From Halobacteriales archaeon QS_4_70_19 (GTDB lineage: Archaea; Halobacteriota; Halobacteria; Halobacteriales; Haloarculaceae): DNA of 64,000 bases. A program made the translations under genes and the position numbers. The notes beneath the pieces are model-generated. The model had not been told where the DNA came from. It saw only the letters and a list, made by a program, of their open reading frames with translations, and searched no databases. Shown piece after piece: positions 17,136-24,988 of this stretch. The stretch is from contig PXRM01000017.1 in NCBI GenBank assembly GCA_003020985.1, forward strand, positions 1 to 64,000, in the 5' to 3' direction. Within the stretch, counting starts at the first letter, position 1; each line of letters starts with the position of its first letter.

Positions 17136-17945
17136 ATGATAGTCGTCAAGACGGACGATTTCGAGGTGTACCACGGCGTCGTGACGGAACTCCGCGAGCG
17201 CGGGGTGACGTTCACCACCCTCGACGCCGCCGCGGACGAGCCCCTGCCCGGGGGGACGCGGGCGCTCATCGTCGGTCCCGACGAGGACGTCTCCGTCGAG
17301 GACCCCGTGGAGTTCGTCCGGGCGGACCCGGAGGACCCCCGGGCGGCCGTCGACCACGCGCTCCGGCTGCTGCGCGGGGGCGGGGAGCGGACCGTCGTCG
17401 GCGTGGACCCCGGCGAGCGCCCCGGCATCGCGGTCCTCTCCGGGGAGACGGTGGTCGCGGCGTTCGCGGTGCCGATGGCCGACGCTGCCGACGTGGTCGC
17501 CGACGAACTGGCCGACGCCGGCACGGACCCGCTCGTCCGGGTCGGCGACGGCGCCCGGCTCCAGGGCGCCCAGATCATCGACGGCCTCCCGGAGGACGTG
17601 CGCGTGGAACTCGTCGACGAGACCGGAACGACGCCGTACCTGGGGCAGGGCGCCCGGGGGATGGGCGACGTGCTCGCGGCGGTCAACATCGCGCGCATCG
17701 AGGGCGAGCCCGTCGACTCCCGGCACGTGGAGCCGACCGCGGGGGAGATCAGGGTCGTCAAGACGCGCTCCCGGGAGGTCTCGGCGGAGAACCGCGAGCT
17801 GCCCGACGACCTCGCGCGCCGCGTGGCGCTCGGCAAGCTAGACGTCGAGGAGGCGCTGGCCGAACACCGGGAGGGGAGCGGTTCGGGTGGAACGGACGAG
17901 GAGAACGGGGACGAAGACGGGCCCGCCCCGGAAGATGAACGCTGA
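17136..17945 (+). CDS. RNase H-like/RuvC-fold protein of unknown function
   Basis: A 269-residue protein starting MIVVKTDDFEVYHG (AT-rich TATA-like GGAAAAATCC 26 nt upstream). After an N-terminal region of about 85 residues comes TVVGVDPGERPGIAVLSGE (near residue 90), the first strand and acidic residue of an RNase H-like fold as in RuvC/YqgF nucleases. Later segments (VRVGDGARLQG, YLGQGARGMGDVLAAVNIARI) fit a bound-substrate and helix region. The acidic C-tail is low complexity. A nuclease role is inferred from the fold; only the first catalytic Asp is obvious. It abuts the convergent larC stop with no gap. Confidence 0.65.
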   Translation: MIVVKTDDFEVYHGVVTELRERGVTFTTLDAAADEPLPGGTRALIVGPDEDVSVEDPVEFVRADPEDPRAAVDHALRLLRGGGERTVVGVDPGERPGIAVLSGETVVAAFAVPMADAADVVADELADAGTDPLVRVGDGARLQGAQIIDGLPEDVRVELVDETGTTPYLGQGARGMGDVLAAVNIARIEGEPVDSRHVEPTAGEIRVVKTRSREVSAENRELPDDLARRVALGKLDVEEALAEHREGSGSGGTDEENGDEDGPAPEDER

Positions 17946-19352
17946 CTATTCGCTCTCGTCGTCCAGCCGCTCGTGGACCGCGGCCTCCGCGCGCCGCATG
18001 ACCTCCCGCGTCGGCAGGTCGACGAGGCCGGCGACCGCCTCGCAGTCGTCGTACTCCGCGCTCACGTCGTACACCGCGCCGGCGTCGTCGCTGGCGACCT
18101 TCACCGTCACTTCGTGTGACTCGCCCGCCAGGTCGAGTTCGGCGGTCTCGAAGCGCCGCTCGGCGATCCAGCGGTGGTCGGCGCTCGTCTCGCGCACTCC
18201 GAGCGTGCCGGTCTCCTCGGCCAGGACGCGGGCGACCCGCTGGACGTCCGCCGGCCGGACGACGACCTTCACGAGGTGGCCGGGCCGGGACTTCTTCATC
18301 GTCGCCGGTAGCACCGTCACGTCGCGCGCACCGGCCTCCTGCAGCCGGGACTGCAACCCGCCCAGCAGCTCCGGCGTGGCGTCGTCCAGGTTGGTCTCCA
18401 GCACCCGGACGCCGTCCCGGACGAGGCCGCCGCGCTGCTCGCCCACCGTCGCGCGCAGCACGTTCGGGTGCTCGTCGAAGGTGTAGCCGCCGGCGCCGTA
18501 GCCGGTCCGCTCGACCCGGAGCGGGGGGAAGGAGCCGACGCCCCTCGCGACGTGGGCCATGATGGCGGCGCCGGTCGGCGTCAGGAGTTCGGCCTCGACG
18601 GGGCCCCCCCGGAGCTCCCAGTCGGCCTCGCCGGCGATGTTGACGACGGCCGGCGTCGGCACGGGGTAGGTCCCGTGGCTCATCTCCACGGTCCCACCGC
18701 CGGTGGCGAGCGGCGTCGTCACCACCCGCTCGACGCCGAGGTCGTCCAGCAGGAGGCACGCCCCGACCACGTCCGCCACGGCGTCGTCCGCCCCGACCTC
18801 GTGGAATGCCGTCCCCTCCAGGTCGGTCCCGTGGACCTCGGCCTCGGCCTCCCCGAGGACGGTGAAGATCCGGCGGGCGTCGCGGGCGACCCCCGTGGGG
18901 AGGTCCATCCCGTCCACCAGGTCGACCACCCCGCGGTACGTCCGCGTGTGGCCGTGGTCCTCCGCGTGTGTGTGGTCGTGATGGGAGTGTCCGTGCGCGT
19001 GGTCCTCGTCGTGCGCGTGGTCGTCATCGTCCTCGTCGTGTGCGTGGTCGTTACCGTCCTCGTCGTGTGCGTGGTCGTCGTGTGAATGGCTGTGCGAGTG
19101 ATCGTGGTCGTGCGCGTGGTCGTCGTCCTCGCCATCTCCACCGGCGTCCGTCCCGTCGTCGGCGTCAGTCAGCAGCACGTCGACCGTCGTCGCCCGGATG
19201 CCGTTCTTCGTCGTCCGGTCGACCGCGTAGCGGACGGGGAGCGCCTCCTCGACGGGTTCGAGCGCGTCCCGGTCGGCGCCCGCTGCCAGGAGGGCGGCCA
19301 GGATCATGTCGCCGGAGGCGCCCATCCCCCCGTCGAACGCGAGCGTCTGCAT
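17946..19352 (-). CDS. larC: LarC-like nickel insertion protein with histidine-rich insert
   Basis: A 468-residue homologue of LarC, the CTP-dependent nickel chelatase that completes the nickel-pincer nucleotide of lactate racemase-type enzymes. The start MQTLAFDGGMGASGDM matches the family N-terminus, and GTAFHEVGADDAVADVVG, TPLATGGGTVEMSHG and ETNLDDATPELLG are family motifs. Residues 79-135 form an exceptional insert with 22 histidines among Asp/Glu (HAHDHDHSHSHS), likely metal-storing. No larB, larE or larA gene is nearby. Its stop abuts that of the convergent RNase H-like gene. Confidence 0.85.
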   Translation of the reverse strand: MQTLAFDGGMGASGDMILAALLAAGADRDALEPVEEALPVRYAVDRTTKNGIRATTVDVLLTDADDGTDAGGDGEDDDHAHDHDHSHSHSHDDHAHDEDGNDHAHDEDDDDHAHDEDHAHGHSHHDHTHAEDHGHTRTYRGVVDLVDGMDLPTGVARDARRIFTVLGEAEAEVHGTDLEGTAFHEVGADDAVADVVGACLLLDDLGVERVVTTPLATGGGTVEMSHGTYPVPTPAVVNIAGEADWELRGGPVEAELLTPTGAAIMAHVARGVGSFPPLRVERTGYGAGGYTFDEHPNVLRATVGEQRGGLVRDGVRVLETNLDDATPELLGGLQSRLQEAGARDVTVLPATMKKSRPGHLVKVVVRPADVQRVARVLAEETGTLGVRETSADHRWIAERRFETAELDLAGESHEVTVKVASDDAGAVYDVSAEYDDCEAVAGLVDLPTREVMRRAEAAVHERLDDESE

Positions 19353-19398
19353 GCCCGAACGCGGGGTGCGCGACGCGAAAAACGTGTGGTTCCGTGGC

Positions 19399-20133
19399 CT
19401 ACCACTCTCCGACGTCCGCGAACTCGCCGAGTTCGAACGACCAGTCGTAGTCCCGGAAGCGCAGCCCCGGGTCGACGGTCGTCGGGAAGACGTCGTACGC
19501 CCGGAGGAACGCCGTCGCGCCGTCCGGGCCACCGAAGTCGCCGAGGAACCAGAGCATCGGTCGCGGGGCCCGGACCACGTCCGCGTCCGCGTCGTAGACG
19601 ACCTTCTGGTCGAGGTACGACCGCGTGGCCGTGTCGAGTTCCTCGTCGACGCCGTCCCGGCTGTAGGCCGCGATGGGCGGGCAGGCGGCGGCGCCGCAGT
19701 TGAGCGCGAAGTGGATCCGGGGGTCGCGCTCGCGGACGCCGAACCGCTCGACGAATGCCGACGGGAACGGGTTCCGGACGTAACCCAGTCCCCACTTCGG
19801 TCGGGCCCCCCGCAGCAGGCCGTGCTCGATGTCGTCCAGCGAGAGGTCGCGCCCGGCCACGGTCACGATGTCGGCGCCGAAGAGCCTCGTCCTGTCCGCG
19901 AACGACTCGGGCGCGGCGGCCAGCAGGTCACGGGCGGCGGCGTTGTAGACGTTTACCCAGAACGCGAGTCGGGCGTCGTCGCCGTCCAGCCCGGCCGCGA
20001 ACGCCCCGCGGTCGAGGTCCCGGAGCCGCGAGGCGACCGCGTGCGTGGACTCGCCCGCCCGGACCCGCCGGAGGAACTCGCGGGAGAGAGCGACCGGGTC
20101 GGGCGTGCCGGCCGCGTCGAATGTGGTCGTCAC
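19399..20133 (-). CDS. DUF547 family protein
   Basis: A 244-residue cytosolic protein, start GTG. DUF547 hallmarks are present: AFWVNVYNAAARDLLA, LSLDDIEHGLLRG, DPRIHFALNCGAAACPPIAAYS and the C-terminal DYDWSFELG. The Cys/His cluster in HFALNCGAAACPP resembles a papain-like active region, but catalysis has not been shown for the family as far as I know. It lies 46 bases upstream of larC on the same strand and may share its transcript. Confidence 0.82.
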   Translation of the reverse strand: MTTTFDAAGTPDPVALSREFLRRVRAGESTHAVASRLRDLDRGAFAAGLDGDDARLAFWVNVYNAAARDLLAAAPESFADRTRLFGADIVTVAGRDLSLDDIEHGLLRGARPKWGLGYVRNPFPSAFVERFGVRERDPRIHFALNCGAAACPPIAAYSRDGVDEELDTATRSYLDQKVVYDADADVVRAPRPMLWFLGDFGGPDGATAFLRAYDVFPTTVDPGLRFRDYDWSFELGEFADVGEW

Positions 20134-20277
20134 GCCTCGCCCTTCGCCCGCCCGGACTAAGGCGTTCGGTCAGGCGGGCGGCGTACTCGCACGACCGTCG
20201 CCACCCGGCACGCCCGCCCGGTGGAATCGGCGCACACGACCGGCAGGCTTGTGTCGGCGGCCCGCACACGCCCGGGC

Positions 20278-21066
20278 ATGAGCGGTGTCTCGGCCACCGA
20301 CCGCGTCCGGCGGGCGTACGACCGGTGGTTCCCGGCCGACGACCTCCCCGACCGGCCCGACCTCCCGTGGTTCGTCGCCCCCCTGCCGGGGTGGCTGGAG
20401 GACCTCGGCCTGCGGCTCGTCTGGCTCGTGGTGCTCGTCAACCTCGCCGGGACGGCCTTCGGCTTCTGGTTCTACGGCTTCCAGTTCACCGTCACGGACC
20501 CCGTGATGTGGCCGTTCGTGCCGGACTCGCCGATGGCGACGCTGTTCATCGCTCTGTCGCTCGCCGTCTGGAAACTCGGCTACGCCGACCGGGTGCCCTG
20601 GCTCCACGCGCTAGCCTTCTTCGGCTGCATCAAGCTGGGCGCGTGGACGCCGGTCGTCCTGACCATCTTCCCCGTCGAGCACCCCGCGGGGTCGCTCGCG
20701 GCGCTCGGGACGGTCGGCTTCCTCCGGGAGTACGGGCTCTACACGTTCCTCGTCACGAGCCACCTCGCGATGGTCCTGGAGGCGTTCCTCGTCCACCGCT
20801 ACGCCGATTTCTCCGCGGGCGCCGTCGCCCTCGCGGTGGCGTGGTACACGCTCAACGACGTAGTGGATTACCTCGTCCCAATCGTGGGCGACCCGACGCA
20901 CACGCTACTGAACGCCGAGCCGTTCGTGGGGACCGGCTTCGACCACTCCGCTCCCGCCCACGACATCGCGGCTGCCGTCGCGATCACGCTGACCGTCACC
21001 TGTGTCTTCCTCGCGCTCTCGACGCGGGCGGCGAAGCTCCGGGCCGAACTGGAGCACCGAGGGTAG
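20278..21066 (+). CDS. DUF1405 family membrane protein
   Basis: A 262-residue integral membrane protein starting MSGVSATDRVRR. About six hydrophobic spans are visible, with GTAFGFWFYGFQF, MWPFVPDSPMATLF, FFGCIKLGAWTP and YGLYTFLVTSHLAMVLEAFLVH as conserved family blocks and HAHTLLNAEPF-like PTHTLLN near the C-terminus. DUF1405 proteins are found in archaea and Firmicutes without assigned function. It is divergent from the DUF547 gene and convergent with the CARF-like regulator. Confidence 0.82.
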   Translation: MSGVSATDRVRRAYDRWFPADDLPDRPDLPWFVAPLPGWLEDLGLRLVWLVVLVNLAGTAFGFWFYGFQFTVTDPVMWPFVPDSPMATLFIALSLAVWKLGYADRVPWLHALAFFGCIKLGAWTPVVLTIFPVEHPAGSLAALGTVGFLREYGLYTFLVTSHLAMVLEAFLVHRYADFSAGAVALAVAWYTLNDVVDYLVPIVGDPTHTLLNAEPFVGTGFDHSAPAHDIAAAVAITLTVTCVFLALSTRAAKLRAELEHRG

Positions 21067-21081
21067 TGTGGCCGAGGGCCC

Positions 21082-21993
21082 CTACCAGTCGAACCGCTCG
21101 GAGTCGTCCGCGTGACTGCGGACCCACAGCTCCCCGATGCGCGACAGTCTCGTCCGGTAGGACTTCCCGTGTGACTCCTGCTCGACGTACCCCTTCCCCC
21201 CGGGGCCGAGCCGGTCGACGTTGTAGATGACCTTCGAGCGGAAGGCGTCCGTGTACTCCTCGCCGAGTTCCCGCGCGAGCGTCTGTGCGAGCTCGGAGAC
21301 GGACTCGAACTCCCCGTGCTCGCCCAGCGTGAACAGGATGAGCTTCTCGAACGGCTTCACGTTGGAGAACGACGCCACCGGGAGCTCGACGATGTGGCCG
21401 TCGCCGATGCGCTTTGCGCCGATGGTCGTCCCGCGCTCGTCGAACTCGCCGAGCAGGTCGCGGGCGCTCTCCAGCCGCTCGCGCATCCGCTCGTTGTCCG
21501 CGGTGCCGTCGTCGAGCAGGTCCTCCAGCAGGTCGGCCTGGGTCCGGAGCTCCTCCGCGAGCTCCGTCTCCAGGTACTTTTCGGGGACCGTGTAGTAGGT
21601 GTGGATGCGGTTGCGGTCGCCCTCGCGCTCGACCATGATGGAGTGGGCCGCGGTCGCGAACGCGAACGACACCGTCCGTGGCATCGAGCTGACGTTCACC
21701 CAGACCTCCGCGTCGCCCCGGTCGAGTTCGGACTCGATGAGCGCGTACGCCGTCTCGAACGCCGTGTCGTAGTCGTAGACGTCGTCGACGACGAACCGTT
21801 CCGTGCTCGCCCCGAGCAGGTTCTGGAAGTCCTGTTCCAGCTTCCCCGCCAGGTTCCGCGAGTACTCCACGTTCGCCTCGCTCCCCACCGCCCCCTCCAG
21901 CAGGACGACCCGATCCACGTCCAGCTGGTCGCGCACCAGCGGCGCGATGAGCCGGTCGTAGTCGAACCCGACCGGGACGATGTGTGTCTGCAT
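21082..21993 (-). CDS. HFX_2341/DUF6293-type transcriptional regulator with CARF-like domain
   Basis: A 303-residue protein starting MQTHIVPVGFDYDR. The first 140 residues have the layout of a CARF/Csa3-like Rossmann domain: strand one followed by a loop (IVPVGFDYDRLIAPL), VVLLEG, and the mid motif VWVNVSSMPRTVSFAFATAA with a conserved NxSS-type nucleotide loop. A helical linker leads to a winged-helix (KLILFTLGEHGEFESVSELAQTL, KSYRTRLSRIGELWVR) at the C-terminus. The HFX_2341/DUF6293 assignment is from memory. No CRISPR array or cas gene is in the window, so it is a stand-alone regulator whose ligand is unknown. Confidence 0.78.
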   Translation of the reverse strand: MQTHIVPVGFDYDRLIAPLVRDQLDVDRVVLLEGAVGSEANVEYSRNLAGKLEQDFQNLLGASTERFVVDDVYDYDTAFETAYALIESELDRGDAEVWVNVSSMPRTVSFAFATAAHSIMVEREGDRNRIHTYYTVPEKYLETELAEELRTQADLLEDLLDDGTADNERMRERLESARDLLGEFDERGTTIGAKRIGDGHIVELPVASFSNVKPFEKLILFTLGEHGEFESVSELAQTLARELGEEYTDAFRSKVIYNVDRLGPGGKGYVEQESHGKSYRTRLSRIGELWVRSHADDSERFDW

Positions 21994-22019
21994 ATGCTGT
22001 ACGGTGGGGGTGTGCTTGT

Positions 22020-22400
22020 GACATCCTCCCCCCCCTGCTCGCGCCTTCGGCGCTCGTTGAGGGTGGGGCTTCCCACGAAGCCGGTTTTCGCTGGGTCGGG
22101 AACCTCGGGTTCGCATCCCGTCGTGATACAGGGAGTGCCACGCTCCCGTTATCCCTATCCTCTCGTGAGGATTCGGGAGTACCTGCGTTGTTTTCTGACG
22201 GCATCCACAGCGGACGGGTCGACGGGGATACCGTCGAGCGCCCGAGTGGACCTCCCGATACTGTCTCATTACATCGGGCGCATGGAGCGCCTCGGTCAGT
22301 ATCACAGACAGGCTATGCGTGTGTAAATCTATTGATGACGGCGCTGTATCCCCTCCCTGCTCACTCCCGTTGGTCGTTCGCTGAGGGTGGGGTCTTAGCG
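22020..22400. mobile_element. IS200/IS605-like element relic (non-autonomous or degraded)
   Basis: Two similar end-like blocks lie 322 bases apart: 22031-22071 (CCTGCTCGCGCCTTCGGC, then TCGTTGAGGGTGGGGCTT) and 22353-22396 (CCTCCCTGCTCACTCCCG, then TCGCTGAGGGTGGGGTCTT). The first contains the hairpin GCGCC-TTC-GGCGC and is preceded by ACATCCTCCC. Such blocks accompany tnpB/IS1341-type elements in haloarchaea, from memory. Between them no transposase frame survives. The relic lies immediately 5' of the CARF-like gene and next to a truncated SRPBCC gene. Confidence 0.42.
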
Positions 22401-22532
22401 CCTGTTGAAACAGATGAAAAACACCAGTCTCCCGACCATACGAACATCCATCGACGATACGCGTCGGTCCGCCGTCTCCGGGTTCTCGGTGGTCGAACGA
22501 GTGACTGCCCTCCCTCGACTGTCGTCCGGCCG

Positions 22533-22889
22533 GTGTACCGCCGACCCCTCCAGCGGGTTCTCGGTGACGCCGGCAGCGTGACCGCGACGGACGGGGACCG
22601 GCAGCGGTGGACCGTCCACGGGCCGAAGGGCCGGGACGTGTCCTGGGAGATGCGGCTGGACACGTCCGACGAGCGGCTGCGGTGGCGGCCGGTCGATAGC
22701 TCGGCCCTGTTCGAGGAGTGGGCCTTGGAGTTCGAGTCGACGCCGGGCGACCGCGGGACGCGGGTGAGGCTTCGGTTCGACCTGCCGGGCGGGCAGCCGG
22801 GGCGTGACGCGCTGGAGCGGGCCCCGGAGATGTACGAGACGTTCAACGACGAGGAGGACGGCTGCATCAAGATCACGATGATGCCCTGA
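22533..22889 (+). pseudogene. truncated SRPBCC (polyketide cyclase-like) protein
   Basis: The open frame ending at 22889 encodes VLGDAGSVTATDGDR, WTVHGPKGRDVSWEMRLD, LRWRPVDSSALFEEWALEF and PGDRGTRVRLRFDLPGG, which is the central and C-terminal beta-sheet of an SRPBCC/cyclase-dehydrase domain. The usual N-terminal 30-40 residues (start, first strand and WxxVxxLP region) are absent; upstream sequence is the element relic. A GTG at 22533 gives a nominal 118-residue product. I interpret this as a gene whose 5' end was lost at the insertion junction. Confidence 0.5.
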
Positions 22890-22963
22890 ACGGCAGCGGA
22901 GACGGGCTCCCGGCGGCGCGGATGCTCGCCCGGTCGGCGTGTCCGCCCGTGGCCGGAGGCGAC

Positions 22964-23635
22964 CTACTCCCCGACCTCGGCCGCGGCGTCCGGGGGGCCG
23001 TTCTCGACCTTCGAGGTCACGAGGGCCTCCTGGGCACGCCGGAGGCACTCCGAGAGCGCCTGGTGGGAGACGTCCAGTTCCTCGGCGAGCTCCTCGAGCG
23101 TCGCGTTGCGGGGGATTTCGTAGTAGCCGGCGTCGATCGCTGTCTGGAGCACCTCGCGCTGCTTGTCCGTGAGCAGATCCGCCCCCGCGGCGGCGTCGTT
23201 CCCGCTCGTGATGGACTGGTAGTTCATCGTCACGCCGTAGTCCTGGAACGCGTCGGCCGTCTCCGAGAGGGCATCGCGGTCGGGGAAGCGGACCTCGAAC
23301 GTCCAGCGGCCGTCCGTCCCGTACGCCTCCTCCACGGTGCCGCCGTGCTCCTGGATGACGTGCCGGGGGATGACGAGCCCGTTGTCGAGCTCCAGTTCGT
23401 AGAGCAGCTCGTCACCGTCGTCGCTCACTCTGAGGAAGCTCTCGACGGAGGGGTCGGCGGTCAGCCCGGCCTCCAGTTCCTCGTGATTGACGCCGGTGAA
23501 CCACATCGACAGGGTCCGGTCGTCGGCTCCGAACGCGGATTCCTCGACTCGGAAGCGACAGCCCGAGAGCCGGTCGAACGTCTCCGTGAGCGGCATCTCC
23601 GATACCGGGGCGGACAGAACGGCGATCGTCCACAT
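22964..23635 (-). CDS. Bat-type HTH_10 transcriptional regulator
   Basis: A 223-residue regulator of the bacterio-opsin-activator class. Start MWTIAVLSAPVSE is preferred because the upstream extension overlaps an AT-rich region with GGTATATG. An N-terminal sensory half (GADDRTLSMWFTGVNHEEL, ETADAFQDYGVTMNY) is followed by the HTH_10 signature LTDKQREVLQTAIDAGYYEIPR with TLEELAEELDVSHQALSECLRRA at about 165-215. No GAF or PAS domain precedes it, the common short haloarchaeal form. Targets unknown. Confidence 0.85.
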   Translation of the reverse strand: MWTIAVLSAPVSEMPLTETFDRLSGCRFRVEESAFGADDRTLSMWFTGVNHEELEAGLTADPSVESFLRVSDDGDELLYELELDNGLVIPRHVIQEHGGTVEEAYGTDGRWTFEVRFPDRDALSETADAFQDYGVTMNYQSITSGNDAAAGADLLTDKQREVLQTAIDAGYYEIPRNATLEELAEELDVSHQALSECLRRAQEALVTSKVENGPPDAAAEVGE

Positions 23636-23831
23636 ATACCATGGAGGAAGCCGTCGGTATCGTATGAGTGTTTTCAGCCTACAGGACGAATAAATAACGC
23701 GTAATACGCCGGGTGACAGACGGCCCGGGGTCCGCCCCGCTCTCGCCCTTCTACCACTCGCTGTTCCGTCCCGAGGCAGTCGCTCTCTCCCCGGGCAACG
23801 GCGGTCACTCCCCTGGGACACGTCCCGCCGT

Positions 23832-23954
23832 TCACGCAGGTGCGTCCCGCCGGTCCATCACAGCACCGAGAACCCGGACCCCGAACGGCACCCCGACCAC
23901 GACCGCGTACATGAGCACCAGCGTGGCGAACGCCGGTACGGGGAGGACCACCAT
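23832..23954 (-). CDS. small membrane protein (40 aa)
   Basis: A 40-residue ORF, MVVLPVPAFATLVLM..., with one hydrophobic span of about 22 residues and a basic C-terminal end (VMDRRDAPA). An ATG and a single clean helix support it, but there is no homology I can name. It lies 54 bases downstream of the CsaA-like gene on the same strand and could be co-transcribed. Confidence 0.45.
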   Translation of the reverse strand: MVVLPVPAFATLVLMYAVVVGVPFGVRVLGAVMDRRDAPA

Positions 23955-24007
23955 ACCTCGTCCCTCGGGTTCCGGAACAAAAACTTGTCGGCTATCGTGC
24001 CGGTCGC

Positions 24008-24352
24008 TCAGTACACGCGCGTCCCGTCCGCCACCTCGCGTTCGGGCTGGAGGTGGACCACGTCGCCGTCCGCGTCGTCGACGCCGAGCACGAGACACTG
24101 CGACTCGAACCCCGCGATGGAGACGGTCCCGAGATTGACGACGGCGACGACCTGCCGCCCCTCCAGTTCGTCCGTCGTGTAGCTCGTCAGGCCCGCCGCG
24201 GACTGGCGGATCTCCTCGCCGAAGTCGACCTCCAGTCGGTATACGTCCTTGCGCGCCTCGGGGAAGGGGGCGGCGGAGCGGATGGTCCCGATGCGGGTCT
24301 CCACGTCCTCCAGGAAGACGGCCGGATCGATGTCGGGTTCCTCGATTCCCAT
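24008..24352 (-). CDS. CsaA/MetG-C-type tRNA-binding domain protein
   Basis: A 114-residue single-domain protein of the tRNA_bind (OB-fold) family, as in CsaA and the C-terminus of methionyl-tRNA synthetase. Family features are DVETRIGTIRSAAPFPEARKDVYRLEVDFG at the N-terminus and the pair LEGRQVVAVVNLGTVSIAGFESQ plus CLVLGVDDADG. Length matches stand-alone members. Predicted to bind tRNA or unfolded protein; which is not decidable here. Confidence 0.85.
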   Translation of the reverse strand: MGIEEPDIDPAVFLEDVETRIGTIRSAAPFPEARKDVYRLEVDFGEEIRQSAAGLTSYTTDELEGRQVVAVVNLGTVSIAGFESQCLVLGVDDADGDVVHLQPEREVADGTRVY

Positions 24353-24696
24353 ATCGGCCGGTCGCGTGGCGGGGCAAAGAGGATACGGACCAGGCCGGCC
24401 GTGATACGTTCGACCCGCTCGGCCGCCGGCACCGTCTCGATCACGAACCCGATACCGCTGAGCGTGCGCTCCGCCCGGACATCCGCGAAGCCCGCGTCGC
24501 GGAGCCGGCCCTCCACCTCGTCGACGGGGTAGGTCCGGGCGCCGAGTGTCACGCGGTACGTGAGGTCGACGAGCCGGGTGCCGGCTCTGGCCATCGGGGT
24601 CCGGCCGTCGCCGGTGAACTGGTCGAGGAACGGGCCGGGCCCCCGGTCGAGCCGGAGGACGACTAGCCGCTCGAGCAGGTTCGGGACTACCGGCAT
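24187..24696 (-). pseudogene. C-terminal fragment of a SAM-dependent methyltransferase
   Basis: The frame from ATG 24696 encodes LDRGPGPFLDQFTGD, ARAGTRLVDLTYRVTLG, YPVDEVEGRLRDAGFADVRAERTLSGIGFVI, which resembles the C-terminal third of class I methyltransferases (the 'GF..V' closing strands). No SAM-binding motif (GxGxG) lies upstream in any frame. The frame runs on past the homology (about residue 90) and overlaps the CsaA-like gene by 166 bases, which a real gene would not do. Interpreted as a relic; family call is moderate. Confidence 0.35.
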
Positions 24697-24988
24697 CCCA
24701 TCGCCTCCGCTACCCGGAGGGGGTGCCGCACCATCGGTCGTGTGCTGTCTGTGGGCATCTGTGCCGGTCGCTGTCGAACAGCGTCGGTGGAGAGAACGAC
24801 TGGGGATCACGTCTCCCCTTCGCCGCTCCCGGGTCGTCACCGCTCGTCGCGCCGGACTCAGCCGATGAGCATCGTGCCAACCCTTTTACAGCCGTCGGGC
24901 CGTCAGATACGATTGCACATGGGTTACCTCATGGGCAGTTCACCATCACGCGGTTCACCAGCCAGCCCCCACCCGGGGCAGTTCGCAC

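Noticed and set aside
24385-24700. Complete methyltransferase gene
   Set aside because: No SAM-binding motif upstream, and the frame overlaps the CsaA-like gene in a different frame by 166 bases.
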